Source: a virus
Reading direction: 5' to 3' (one strand)
Length of the DNA: 48,135 bases
Virus record (IMG/VR): IMGVR_UViG_3300013137_000003
Span: 1 to 48,135 of that record
Within the stretch, counting starts at the first letter, position 1. Each line of letters opens with the position of its first letter. This document shows positions 1 to 11,100 of the stretch, in pieces. The notes under the pieces are model-generated. The model was given only the letters and a program-made list of their open reading frames with translations, was not told the origin of the DNA and did no database searches. Made by a program: the position numbers and the translations under genes.

Positions 1-123
1 GTGGAAAGGTTATAGTTTCAGCATCTCTTAACTATTACCTTAATCAAGTTTACCAAGGTGATTATATAACTGCATATCCAGGTGCCTTAAATGTAAGTTT
101 ACATCGTGTATCTGATTATGGCA
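1..123. repeat. Terminal direct repeat, left copy (circular closure)
   Basis: These 123 bases are identical to 48013-48135. They lie inside a coding sequence, and removing one copy gives a continuous reading frame from 46770 through the joint to 2648. This is therefore best read as the overlap an assembler leaves on a circular or circularly permuted molecule, not as a biological terminal repeat. Confidence 0.95.
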
Positions 124-2648
124 CACTTGATGTAACAGATTATGATATAGCTACTCTACATAATTTTGGAGTTGTCGGAAATGAGTTGACACCAGCTGGA
201 TGGAAAACTATAGATATAACAGATCAGTTGCAGATTGCTACAGATAATCTTGAAAGTTCTTTTAGCATTAGGTTTGTAGGTGATAAGGAAGTCTATGACT
301 ATCAGCGAACCTTCTGGATGTTAGCTTCAGCTCTTTACATTCCAGCTTATCTATCCGTAGTCTACGGTGTAATCCCTGCAGCTCCGATTGGTGTTGTTGC
401 TACTAAGTATCAGAATGATAGAGTAACAATTACCTGGAACAAAAGTACAGATGCAACTGGGTATAGGGTCTACAGAGATGGTGTGAATATCTATGGAACG
501 TTAGGTGATGTTAATACCCTTGATGACTTCGGTACTGCTGCTCCAGTGATTACTCCAGGAACTGCAACTGCTTCTGATGGGTCAAGTGCTGCTCATGTAG
601 AGTTGGTCTTAACTGGTTGTTCGATAGCTAACGGAACCACTCATACATACACAGTAGTTGCTGTAAATGCTTATGGAGAAAGTGCTCCAAGCAGCTCTGA
701 CACAGGTTATCGTTTAGCTGGTACTAGATCCTACCAATGGAAAAGGTCAGCAACTGATAACCCAGCTGATCCCAATTTTAGTATCATAGCAGGTGCAACT
801 TCAACTTCACACAATGATACTGAAGCACCAGCTGAGGGTGTTGGAAGGTATTTTAAGTGTCAGATAAGTGCTCCTGGTTCAGTAACTGTTCATTCAACTT
901 CTGATAGGGGATATAGGCTTGTAACAGTTCCTACTAATGTCCAGGCTACGGAGAATAGTACAGCGCAAGTTGTGATAACTTGGACCAAGGTAACTGGAGC
1001 CACTAATTATCGAGTATACAGAAACGGAATTGATATAAGTGGATTGTTAGGTGATGTAGCTACCTATACAGATACGACTGGTGACCCTCCAGTAATTACC
1101 CCAGGTTATGCAGCTGCTTCAGATGGACTTTATTCAGATCATGTTGAGGTAGGTGTAACAGGTGAGTCAGTAGCTAATGGAACAGCTTATAATTACACAG
1201 TTGCAGCTGTCCTTGGTGGAACGTTAGGTGCACAAAGTGTTGGAGACATTGGGAGGCGAATAGCATCTACATTAACCTATCAATGGCAAAGGAGTGCTGC
1301 TGACAGTGATGCTACATATTCTGACTTAGTAGGTGAAGTTACTAAAGCAATCACTGATGTGATACCTGATGAATATGGTAGATATTATAAATGTGTGATT
1401 GACTCTACAGATGCAGTCCAAGCCATTTCAACATCTGATCGGGGATTTCAGACTTACGGATGGGAAACTCAGCCACCTGCTTCTATCTACATTCGCATTA
1501 GAGGAATTTGGACTAACTTCCCTCCAGATCCTATAAACCACAATCTTGACAAGCTCTTTAACCTTGAGGAGTTGTTAGGTGACAATTGGACAGTTAATAT
1601 TTCCGCTCATGGAAATATGCTCAATGTAACGATAGTTCCACTCCATAATGAAGTAACTGTAACTGTCTTGGCAGAAGGTGATGAGTTTGTTGGAGGTGTA
1701 TGGGATAAAGGTGATATACCTGACATAGCCATCTCCATTGTCTCAGGTGTCATGTTCACCCTTGGCAGAAATAACTTAGTTATGTGGTCTAAGATAGGCC
1801 ATATGCAGTTTGAAATAGATCAGTCTAACGAAGCCGGAAATCGTAGAATGGACTGGGGAGGTGGGATTCATGCTATAGCGAAACTCCTTGGAAAGGTTAT
1901 AGTTTATGGTGACAATGGAGTTTCTATTCTCACTCCTTCAGGTGTAAACTGGGGAATGGAAACTATTGATAGAGTAGGAGTTAAAAACAAAGGAGCAGTT
2001 GCTGGAGATGAGTATGTTAACTTCTATGTTGATAAGCAGAGTAGGTTGTGTATGTTGACTAACAAACTCTTTATGCTAGACTATTCAGAATTCCTCAGTG
2101 CAATGGGAACTATCATTTTATCCTATGACAAAGTTAAGGAATTACTCTACATATGCGATGGAACTTACGGATATGTCTACAGTGCAAAGAATGAAAGTTT
2201 CGGTGAAGGACCTGTTGACATTACAGGGTTGGATTCGAGGGATGGGATCATCTACGTTGCATCTCCAGCTGCACTAACAGTTCCTAAATTTGAGATCTGT
2301 ACAGACATCTTTGATTTCAAAACGAGGAAGAATAAAACAGTTGAGGCACTGGAAATTGGAACAGATAAACCAAATGACTTGTTTTCCTCTATTGATTACA
2401 GAACGAGTTACAAAGATGACTTCAGACAACTTGGTTGGTTCCTTGTGAATCCAGATGGAAAATCCTATCCTAAGTGTTATGGAGTTGAATTTAGGTTCCG
2501 CCTCCGTTCTTTGGTAAAGGAAGATTTCGAAGTTGACTACATAAAGGTTTATGGCCGAGTACATGGGTTTAGTTCATTAGATATATCTGATTCAGCTAAC
2601 TCATTACTATCTAATGTTCTGACCAAGAGTGGTAGGGAAATTGGTTAG
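1..2648 (+). CDS. Large tail/nozzle-like virion protein, C-terminal part (continues from 46770)
   Basis: The frame is open from base 3 and joins in frame to the gene starting at 46770, giving a 1,296-residue protein; this piece is residue 416 onward. Visible in order: a first fibronectin-III-like module (about 541-650, 'VTITWNKSTDATGYRVYRDG'), an Ig-like module (about 653-720, 'SYQWKRS' to 'YFKCQIS'), a second fibronectin-III-like module (about 722-835), a second Ig-like module (about 838-901), and a C-terminal beta-rich domain of about 390 residues. That last domain sits where the tail hub or nozzle protein lies in podovirus genomes, just before the ejection proteins. The tail role is inferred from position and architecture. 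The TTG at 186 is not the real start. The TAG stop overlaps a palindromic repeat. Confidence 0.75.
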   Translation, partial: GKVIVSASLNYYLNQVYQGDYITAYPGALNVSLHRVSDYGTLDVTDYDIATLHNFGVVGNELTPAGWKTIDITDQLQIATDNLESSFSIRFVGDKEVYDYQRTFWMLASALYIPAYLSVVYGVIPAAPIGVVATKYQNDRVTITWNKSTDATGYRVYRDGVNIYGTLGDVNTLDDFGTAAPVITPGTATASDGSSAAHVELVLTGCSIANGTTHTYTVVAVNAYGESAPSSSDTGYRLAGTRSYQWKRSATDNPADPNFSIIAGATSTSHNDTEAPAEGVGRYFKCQISAPGSVTVHSTSDRGYRLVTVPTNVQATENSTAQVVITWTKVTGATNYRVYRNGIDISGLLGDVATYTDTTGDPPVITPGYAAASDGLYSDHVEVGVTGESVANGTAYNYTVAAVLGGTLGAQSVGDIGRRIASTLTYQWQRSAADSDATYSDLVGEVTKAITDVIPDEYGRYYKCVIDSTDAVQAISTSDRGFQTYGWETQPPASIYIRIRGIWTNFPPDPINHNLDKLFNLEELLGDNWTVNISAHGNMLNVTIVPLHNEVTVTVLAEGDEFVGGVWDKGDIPDIAISIVSGVMFTLGRNNLVMWSKIGHMQFEIDQSNEAGNRRMDWGGGIHAIAKLLGKVIVYGDNGVSILTPSGVNWGMETIDRVGVKNKGAVAGDEYVNFYVDKQSRLCMLTNKLFMLDYSEFLSAMGTIILSYDKVKELLYICDGTYGYVYSAKNESFGEGPVDITGLDSRDGIIYVASPAALTVPKFEICTDIFDFKTRKNKTVEALEIGTDKPNDLFSSIDYRTSYKDDFRQLGWFLVNPDGKSYPKCYGVEFRFRLRSLVKEDFEVDYIKVYGRVHGFSSLDISDSANSLLSNVLTKSGREIG

Positions 2649-2671
2649 ATCGTCCAAAATTTGGATAAACT
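2647..2671. repeat. Dispersed palindrome copy 1
   Basis: Left arm AGATCGTCCAAA, right arm TTTGGATAAACT. Its first AG belongs to the TAG stop of the tail gene, and a GGAGGA ribosome site follows at 2672-2677. Confidence 0.9.
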
Positions 2672-2684
2672 GGAGGACAGCTTA

Positions 2685-3167
2685 ATGCACAAGATGATTG
2701 AAACAGAGCCGAGAGAGGGTTATGAAACAGGGCAGTTGGAGTTCATCTTATTACCAATACAGATTCATATGTTCTGGGACGCAATAAAGTACGCATACGC
2801 ACAGTCGAGTGGTGTTCCTGAAAAGTTATTATCAGTAGCTTTCCATTCCTTACTTGTTGACTTGCTATGTGGAGTAGCAGCATGTGCTGTAGTGTTGACA
2901 AAGGAGAGACGAGTTGAGAGCGTTGTTGTAGTTCATGTTATTGAGGAAGTGCTGACTAAGGACAAAACATTGTTCATAGATGCACTCTATTCCTTCTTGC
3001 CTGCATCCCAAGATGATTGGTTGAAGAAAGGTGCTAGGTTAATTGAGTTCGCTCAATTACAAGAATGTAAGCGGATAAAAGGAAACACAGGTAATAAGAA
3101 ACTTCACGAAATAATTCAAGCATTTGGAGTGACTGAAGTTTATAGATGCTATTCACTTGATTTTTGA
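2685..3167 (+). CDS. GNAT-like internal virion protein
   Basis: 160 residues from the ATG at 2685, which has GGAGGA seven bases upstream; the upstream in-frame TTG lies inside the palindrome and has no ribosome site. The C-terminal half ('ALYSFLPASQDDWLKKGARL' then 'ECKRIKGNTGN' and a final 'FGVTEVYRCYSLDF') has the pattern of the small acetyltransferase-fold proteins at the start of podovirus ejection clusters, such as the T7 gp13 class. Its position, first of five genes ending in a lytic transglycosylase-bearing ejection protein, supports this. Whether it binds acetyl-CoA cannot be judged. The next gene's ribosome site overlaps its TGA. Confidence 0.5.
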   Translation: MHKMIETEPREGYETGQLEFILLPIQIHMFWDAIKYAYAQSSGVPEKLLSVAFHSLLVDLLCGVAACAVVLTKERRVESVVVVHVIEEVLTKDKTLFIDALYSFLPASQDDWLKKGARLIEFAQLQECKRIKGNTGNKKLHEIIQAFGVTEVYRCYSLDF

Positions 3168-3178
3168 GGAGACATAAA

Positions 3179-4024
3179 ATGGGTGGTTCTGCAAGTGATA
3201 AACTGACTACAATTGTAAGACAGAGTAATGATCTTGAAAGTGCCAATATTGATCTGATAAACTATTGGAAAGATCAGTGGGACGATCATGTAGATAATCA
3301 TCCTTATAGATACTATGTTCCAGTTGACTTGGGCCTGGCGTTCTTTGGTATAGGGTATTCGTTAGCTAGTTACCCTGCACTTTATGATATCTTCGGACGC
3401 TATATGGCAGGAGTTGACCTTGACACTTTATATAATAGAGTCTTTACGCTCAGTACTACAGGCGACATTATTAACACTGCAGTGGCTGAACAGGCACAGG
3501 AGTTATCAGATGATATTGAGCAAAATGTCTTGCCAAGGTTCGAAGCTGGAATGCGAGATATCAATGCAGTGAGTTCCAGTTCCTTCGTTGTTGGCAGGTC
3601 ATTGATTGAGGCTACGAGAGTCAAAGCACTGTCTAAATACAGTGCTGATTTGAAATATAGGATGTTGCCGATAGCTGCTGATGTCTTTAAAACTTACCTG
3701 ATATGGAATAAAGATATTACAAATACCTATGGGCAACTTCTAAAACTATATCTCTCAGCTGAAAGCGATCACTGGGATCAGTGGATGGAATTTGCTGTTA
3801 AAGGAGAGTTATGGAACTACACAATACTTGAGCAATTGAGACTGATTATAGGCGCAGCCCAAGGTGGGACAAGGACTACTTCTGATGTAGTTGGAGCACC
3901 TACTAAAACACAGAAAGTCATAGGTGGTGCTATGTCCGGTGCAGCTGTTGGAACTGAAATCAATGCAGGATGGGGAACAGCTATCGGTGCAGTAGTTGGC
4001 GCTGCTGCAGGCTATTTTTCATAA
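3179..4024 (+). CDS. Internal virion (DNA-ejection) protein with C-terminal glycine zipper
   Basis: 281 residues from the ATG at 3179; GAGGAG lies seven bases upstream and overlaps the preceding stop. The body is predicted mostly helical. The last 50 residues are Gly/Ala-rich ('VIGGAMSGAAVGTEI', 'GTAIGAVVGAAAGYF'), a glycine-zipper stretch suited to inserting in or packing against membranes. In short-tailed phages, such proteins just upstream of the giant transglycosylase protein are packaged in the head and ejected to form the DNA channel. The role is inferred from context; no catalytic motif is visible. Confidence 0.6.
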   Translation: MGGSASDKLTTIVRQSNDLESANIDLINYWKDQWDDHVDNHPYRYYVPVDLGLAFFGIGYSLASYPALYDIFGRYMAGVDLDTLYNRVFTLSTTGDIINTAVAEQAQELSDDIEQNVLPRFEAGMRDINAVSSSSFVVGRSLIEATRVKALSKYSADLKYRMLPIAADVFKTYLIWNKDITNTYGQLLKLYLSAESDHWDQWMEFAVKGELWNYTILEQLRLIIGAAQGGTRTTSDVVGAPTKTQKVIGGAMSGAAVGTEINAGWGTAIGAVVGAAAGYFS

Positions 4025-4036
4025 AGGAGAATTGAG

Positions 4037-4414
4037 ATGGAATTAAATAAAGATTTAATGGTTCAGTTATTGTTAGGTACTGGTTCTGCTCTTGGAGGTA
4101 AAGGATCATGGCAGGAGGCTTTAGGTGGAATTATACAAAAATACAAATCATCTAAAGAATACAAATCTATGCTTCAGCAACTCCTTAGTGGATTGCCTCA
4201 GGGTGCAAGTGTTAAAGGAGATAACCAGAGTCTAACATTCAAAATGCCTGTTGGAGCATGGAATGGAGGTGAAGCAGGTCAGGAAGCGGCTAATATCTTT
4301 GACATGAGTCAGAATTTAGCTGGCAATGTAAACACTCCTTCACAACAGACAAGTGCCCAACCTACCACTGGAACGGGAGGAGTCATAAACCCTTTCAAGG
4401 TTCGTTGGGATTAG
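4037..4414 (+). CDS. Small ejection-cluster protein, hypothetical
   Basis: 125 residues, with AAGGAG seven bases before the ATG. The N-terminal half has a hydrophobic Gly-containing helix ('LLLGTGSALGGKGSW'). The C-terminal half is Gln/Thr/Gly-rich and low in complexity ('TPSQQTSAQPTTGTGG'), ending 'NPFKVRWD'. The next reading frame begins inside its last codons, so the two are probably translated together. I do not recognise the family; its place between two ejection-type proteins suggests a minor internal virion protein. Confidence 0.6.
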   Translation: MELNKDLMVQLLLGTGSALGGKGSWQEALGGIIQKYKSSKEYKSMLQQLLSGLPQGASVKGDNQSLTFKMPVGAWNGGEAGQEAANIFDMSQNLAGNVNTPSQQTSAQPTTGTGGVINPFKVRWD

Positions 4415-5193
4415 ACCTAAGCAATGTCAACCCAGCGAACCTGAGTCCAGAATTAATGACAGCGGCATTGCAATTACAGCAAGGGCAGCAGAGGATTGGT
4501 CTTGAGTCTGCCAATGTAGGATTGAGAGCAGGAGAGCTCGAACGAGGTAGAATGTCTGACACTGTAGATGCCTTGTATAAAGCAACTGCAATGAGACATA
4601 CTGAAGCTGAGACAAAGAGATTAGAGTCTGGAGATGCTGACAAAACAGCTGAGATTAGAAACTATGAATATGCAAAGGCACATGGATATACTGGAACAGT
4701 GGAGCAGTGGAAGAGTGTAGCTGATACCACAAGTATCAAGGACTATGAATACGCTGTTGCTAAAGGTTTCAAAGGTAGTTTCATCGACTGGAAAACTGAA
4801 TTAGCTAAGGCTCAAGCTACTCAGGTAAATATAGGAGGTGCTGTTGAGAAACATAAAGCTATATCACAACTCAAAGGTCAAGACTACTTTAACAATCCTG
4901 ACTGGATAGATGATGTGCATAAATTTACTGATAGCAAAGAGTCACGTAGAGCTATCAGTCGAGCGGTAAGTGATGAGGAGTCTAAGGCTAAGAGAAAACT
5001 TACCAATGAAGAATGGGCAGAAGCTGAAGACAGAGCCAGAATCAGACGTGGATTGTCTTATATAGAAGACAAAATAGAAACAGCTGGTGGTAAAGCAACT
5101 AAGGCTAAATGGACAGGTGATGGTAGTGCTCTTGTCTTTACTGTTACTTGGAAAGATGGTTCGTCTCAACAATTAAGATATACTGTGAGGTAG
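4405..5193 (+). CDS. Internal virion protein with repeated E-Y-A-x-A-x-G-[YF] motif
   Basis: 262 residues if started at the TTG at 4405, which overlaps the previous gene by 10 bases. A weak AAGG lies four bases upstream and no ATG is available before residue 18, so the start is uncertain. Two copies of a short motif ('YEYAKAHGYTGTVEQWKS' and 'YEYAVAKGFKGSFIDWKT') are separated by about 27 residues. Such motifs recur in phage ejection and tail proteins. The first 70 residues are helical and Gln-rich. The C-terminus ends in a small beta-like segment ('SALVFTVTWKDGSSQQLRYT'). It precedes and is probably co-translated with the giant ejection protein. Confidence 0.7.
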   Translation: MGLDLSNVNPANLSPELMTAALQLQQGQQRIGLESANVGLRAGELERGRMSDTVDALYKATAMRHTEAETKRLESGDADKTAEIRNYEYAKAHGYTGTVEQWKSVADTTSIKDYEYAVAKGFKGSFIDWKTELAKAQATQVNIGGAVEKHKAISQLKGQDYFNNPDWIDDVHKFTDSKESRRAISRAVSDEESKAKRKLTNEEWAEAEDRARIRRGLSYIEDKIETAGGKATKAKWTGDGSALVFTVTWKDGSSQQLRYTVR

Positions 5194-5195
5194 CT

Positions 5196-8100
5196 ATGGG
5201 AATGTTGCTTGATTTACTGGATGAGAAAGAAGACCAGAACCTTACCGATCTCGCTGATCAACGACCTAAGACATTTGACTTTGCCTGGGATGAGAAATCT
5301 ATACCATATAGATTGAAAGTCGAAGCGGCTGAAAGGGAGCATGGGATTCCCAAGAACCTTTACGCAAGGATGCTTCAACAGGAGAGTAAATTTAATCCTA
5401 AGGCAAAGTCAAATGCAGGTGCTGAAGGTATAGCACAGATCGTTAGAAAATACCATCCAGGTGTCGATCCTTACAATGTAGATCAGGCAATACCTTACGG
5501 TGCGAAGTATCTGAGACAGCTCTATGACCAGTTTCAAGATTGGGGCAAGGCTGTTGCAGCTTACAATGAAGGACCTAGGGCCACAGCTGAAGGTCGGTTA
5601 CCTGATGAGACAAAGGAATATGTAGGTAGAGTCTATGGTGGAGTTGAAGATGAGAAAGGGATTAGTCTACTTGATTTAATAGACAGACCAAGAACTCAGA
5701 TTCAACCTAAACCTATACCTAAACCTCAAGAGTTCCAAGGTCCTAAGCAGAGATATGATGAAGCTGGGAACCCCATAGGTAAAAATGGAACTCCTTATCC
5801 CTTTATCTCATGGACAGGGAAAGGAGTTGGGAATGCGAGTGTTCTTTTTCCTATAACTATGTCTTCACTCTCTGATACTGACATGAAGAGTTTCTTGAAA
5901 CATTCAAAGTATGTTGGTGAGAGTTTCAAGTCAATGCCAGTAACTTTGTTTAATTCAATAGCTTCATATCTTCCAACTTATTGGGGACCTCCTATACTAT
6001 TTGGTCTGCATACTTATTTAACTAGTCTCGGAGTGAAAGGAGATCCAGATATAGCAAAAGCAGATGCAGACAAAGTAGCGATGATAACTAGTAAATATGC
6101 AGATAAGATATTTAAGATCAGAAATACAAAAGTAGGTGCAGCCCAAGAAGCTATGCTGACTGCCCCTCTCAGTTGGCCAAAGCTAGCTTTTGAGTATGTG
6201 TCTGAAGTATCGAAACTCAAAGAACTCGCTGCAAGAGGTGATAAGTATATACCTACTAAAGTGTCAAAAGTTATGGGGCACATGGCTAATATGGCAACTG
6301 ATTTACTATCATCTGTAATGGCTCTAAAAGGTGGTCATACAGGAATCTCCGGTGCAGGTAAGATAGCTGAGAGACTTAACAAAATGTATGTTAAGTCTAC
6401 AGCGAAGGAAGTTGCCAGGAGAAAGGGAACTATAGATACACTTGATCCAAAGGCAGCTGATAATTTAGTAAACGAAGTGAAATTCTTCCAAGAAGCAAGG
6501 GAGGCACAAAAGTCCTATGATAAACTTATTAGGGAGTTAGTAGATGAAAACATAGCTAAGGACAAAGCTGAAGCAGCATTGGTTAAGATGAAGGAGAGTA
6601 AGACTAAAGCTGAAGGTGAGAAGAAGGTTAAGATAGTTAAAGAGAAAGGTAAGGAACCTAAGGTTGAAATCCCTGTTGAAACCTCTGTTGAAACTCCAGA
6701 GGAAATTCCGAGCGGTCCATTACCTCTGACCGAAGAAAACATAGTTAAGTTTCTTGAAGGGCGAGGGTATAGTAAGGAAGATGCCATTGAGATGGCTAAG
6801 TATGATCTTGAATCCAAAGATATGGATGCACTTGATTTTGACTACCAAGATCAAAAAGGTGTATGGAGAAGCAAATCAGTCAATACGATTGATGAGTACG
6901 GTTTGTATTTAGACGGTCTTGAGGAAGTTAAATCTACTCCGACAAAGAAGAGGTCTGAACCTTATACAGAAGTAGACGAACATATTGGAACTGACAAACC
7001 TGAAGGATTGAAAGGAAATGAATCGCTCTTTAGGGACTCAGATGCAGAACATACAGAGTTGATGAAACGCTCTTATAATGAAAGGATGAATTCAGTTCGG
7101 AGTGATCCTGAGGTGATGACCAGTTACCTAATCAATGAGGTTAATAGGCATCTCAATGGGAAGGAAGTGGACATTGAGACGGCTCGTAATCAGTTGAGTG
7201 AAATCGCTGCAAGAGCAGATGAACTCCAAATGATGTTTGAAGATCCTAATGACTTTAGATCGTTTAGAGACTTTGTGAGTGAAGCAGCTGAGTGGGCAAG
7301 AAAATCAGACCGTCCAAAAATTGGACGAACTGCGAGCGAATCAACTCGAATGAATACGATGATTCCTTTGGATAAGGTCCCTGAGACCGTTAGTAGAATG
7401 ATTGAAGAGATAGCAAGAGTATCTGGAGGGATTAGGTCTAAGGATCTGTTTAGGAACAGAGAGATATATGATCAGACTGGTTACTGGCTAGGAATGGATT
7501 GGAGATGGAGGTATGAAATTGATCCTGATAGCTTTGAATACTCTGTGCCTAGGAATCCAGATACACCTACATCGTCTGGTGTTATGTTCCCTGGAGGACC
7601 CAAAAAAGGTCCCTTTAAAATAGGTGAGTTGTTAAAAGGTTCTGGTATGGATAACCTTCGTAGAGCTATTCCATCAATAGATGATATTACTGTAAAAAGA
7701 GATCCATTATTGAAAGTTAATGCTTTATATAGAGCAAGAAATAAAACTATATCTGTCAGAGATTTTTATGATAAATCTGCAGTATTTCATGAGCTATCTC
7801 ACGCAATCAATAGTGAATTAGGTTCAAAACATCCTTTCCTTGGTACTAACACTTCAATTGAGATAAGGAGGCTTCATAATGAGAGATTGATAGATATCCT
7901 GAATCAACTTGAAGGATTGTCTAAAAACGAAGATGTTAAGTCAACTGTCAGAGCAGCTATTGAGTTAGCTAAGGAGGAAAGTATTAAGGAACATCCTAGT
8001 AATACACTCTATACATACTTCTTCGATGAACTCCTTCCTGAATTAAGAAAGAAAGATCCAGATGTTATAAAGGAATATGATCCAACTATAATTCCAGAAG

Positions 8101-11100
8101 TAACTCACATGGCTGCAATGGAAAGGTATATGCTGAACCCAGGGGAGATGGAAGCTAGGCTAGTAAGTGAAAGATTGTCTATGTCTTTTGAGAAAAGAGC
8201 ATCTGAAGCTCCATGGGAAACGCTTGATAGAATGTTGAGTGAGGAAAACTGGTTACCAAATACTTATAGCAAAGATTATGCAAAGGGAGGGACAAAGCTT
8301 TATTCAAACATTCCTATTGATAAGGCCATTGAGTCGATGATGAAAGTCTGGCATGGCGCAGGGAAGGTTATAGATAAATTTCACTCCCTCGAAAGCGCTC
8401 CATTTAGGACAGGTGAAGGTGCAATGGCAAGAGGGGCAGGGCTTTATGTAAGTAGTGAACATGGAGTAGGTAAGAGCTATGCAGACGATCTTGGGGAGAG
8501 ACCTAAGGTTACTTATAAAGGTAAAGAAATAGGTTTTTCAAATTTTGGTACTTTTTTACCAAATCAGAACTATAATCACTATGAGAAACTTCTTGAAGAT
8601 TTTGCATCTGGTGAAAAGTCATTTAAGCAGTTTAGAGACGAAACGATTGCTAATATAAAGGCTGATACAGAGATTACACTAAAAGGGATAAGAGATATGG
8701 AATCAGAGCTTGTCAGCTATGAAAGAGGTGGAATCCCATCTGATAGTAAAAGTGTATCTACGTTAAAGCAGGCTATTAAAGATGATGTTGCATTAATAGA
8801 TAAGCTAAATGAATCGCTTGAAACAGCTAAATCATTTAAAGAAAACGACTTTTCAAAATCTCTAGGTAAACGAGCTCTCCATGAAATTTATATTCCTGAA
8901 GGTGCACTATGGTTAGATTGGGATAAGCCGATTAAAGAAACCTTGCCAAAGGAGAAGATAGAGGAATTAAGGAACGCTATAGGCGAACAGTACATGCCTG
9001 ATGTACAGGCTGACATAGGAGCTGCGATTGCAAATTTGGATAGCAACCCTCATTATGCTAAGTTGTCAAGTGAAGGAAAGATAGTAGCTTCCTCCATAGT
9101 AGAGAGTTTAGCTAGAACACCAACATCTAATAAGTTCAATTCTAAGCGACAGGAGATATTCGCTAATCTAATCAGTGATGAGCCCTCTATATCTTTCAAA
9201 GATCTTAGTAAAAACGATAGAAATATACTAAGTGATTTAGTAGTTGATCTCGATAAGAGTGACGTATCTGCTGTTCTTACCAAGGCACTTGAGTATGTTA
9301 ATAAAGAGACTGGAAGAGATCAGTATATTAATAAAGGTTCAAGGTTAATTATTTCAAAGCTAATCACAAAGGCGCACTTAAGTGAAGGTAGTACACTCGC
9401 TCAGAAAAGAATAGCTAAAGACCTTCTGGACAACTACAATGCAAATCCTGAATATGCAAAATTAACTGAATATGAAAGGTCAGTAGCGAAAAGGATAATT
9501 GATAAGGTTAAATCTGAAGACTTATTTAATAAGCTTAAAATAGATGAATGGACTAATGGAGGTGAGTTATATAGACAGATTGATAAGATACTTGCTAAAG
9601 AAAAAGGCACATCAGCAGGAGACATTGAAGCTTCTAAATTTCTCCGTGATCTTGGATTTGCAGGGAATATGTATCGTGCACTGAGTGGAAAAGCATCTTA
9701 TAAAAACTATGTCCTATTCGCTCCTGAGAAGTATGCGAGAGTTGGGGGAGTTAAATTATATTCAAACATTCCTATTGACCAAGCCATCAAACAAATGTCT
9801 AAGTCAATAGATGGTGTGATTAACTATATGAAGAAGGCCAGGGGTTCCAGGCGCCCAACGAAGGAGGTTGCTACTCATCTTAAGGAAGAGTTTATCAGAG
9901 ACTGGATTGAACGCTCGGGAAATATTAGGAGGGACTTGATTAAAAAGTACGGGAATGAAGGTTATGAGATAGTTCGTAAGGCTTCATTGTCAAAAGGTTC
10001 AGGTGCTTTAGCGAGTATGTACTTGAAACAGATGAATAAGGAATATGGAGCAGGAATGTCTAAACATATGAAGGATGTTCGAGACACACGTATCCTAGCC
10101 ATACGTATCCTTGACATTGCTAAGAGTGCAAAAGGGAAGAAGTTTAACTATCCTGAAAATTTCACTCCAACGGATGCAGCTAACTACGTTGTAGGTTTTG
10201 CACAGAAAGAAGGACTAAATCCTAAGCAGGCTGAAGAAATAATTAGGTCTAATGATGCCTACTTTGAATGGATGAAGAAGCCATTGAAAGATGCATTTGA
10301 AGTAGAGTTGATTTCTGAAAAGGAATATAATGACTTAGTCACGCATAATTATAGGAGATTGAAACCAGCTGAAGGAACTATAGAAGTCGCTGAAGTCTAT
10401 GATGCAAAGTTGCCTAGAGATGGAGTGAGGAGGAGTATCTACGATTCAGGTATTGAGCCACTGCAGTTAGGTAAGAAAACTGACATCTTTGAACCTTCAA
10501 GTGAAGTGATGGCACTTGAGGTGTTTAATAGAATGTATAATAGAATAGCGAACAACTTGGCGAATAGAGAGTTGTGGGACTTTGCACATGAGAAACCTGA
10601 CAATCCATTTGTTAGAGTTAAGTTTACTAAGGAACAAATGGCTGAGAAAGCTACTGAAATACGAGATAGAATGAAGGCAGAGGGTGCAACAGACGCTGCG
10701 ATTGAAGGAGCTATTAATGTACTTAATGCTGAAAATAAGATCCCTGTAGGGTGGAAAGACACCTTTGTCTTTGTCAAAGGGAAACGGGAGAGAATGTATC
10801 TCAGTCCAGAGATGGCTAAGGAATGGGTAACTGCAGGGCCTGAAATTAGTTATAAAACTGCAAGGCTTTTGAGATGGGCATCAGGTGCTCCTATCGTCAG
10901 AGCATTTGCAACTGGAATTAACTGGGCCTTTGCTCTTGCAAATCTACCAAGAGACGTAATGCACATTTGGTACTCAGCTCGCTCATTTGAAAATGGAAAG
11001 TGGAAGCCTATTTATAATAGTAACCTTCCAGTATATGGATTTCAGATGGCAAGGGACATCGCAGCAACGTTTAGTGATGCACTGTTACGTAAAGGTAGAT

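Noticed and set aside
1-123. 123-base terminal repeat as a true packaged direct terminal repeat
   Set aside because: It lies within one coding sequence, is very short for such repeats, and disappears on circular joining with the frame intact.
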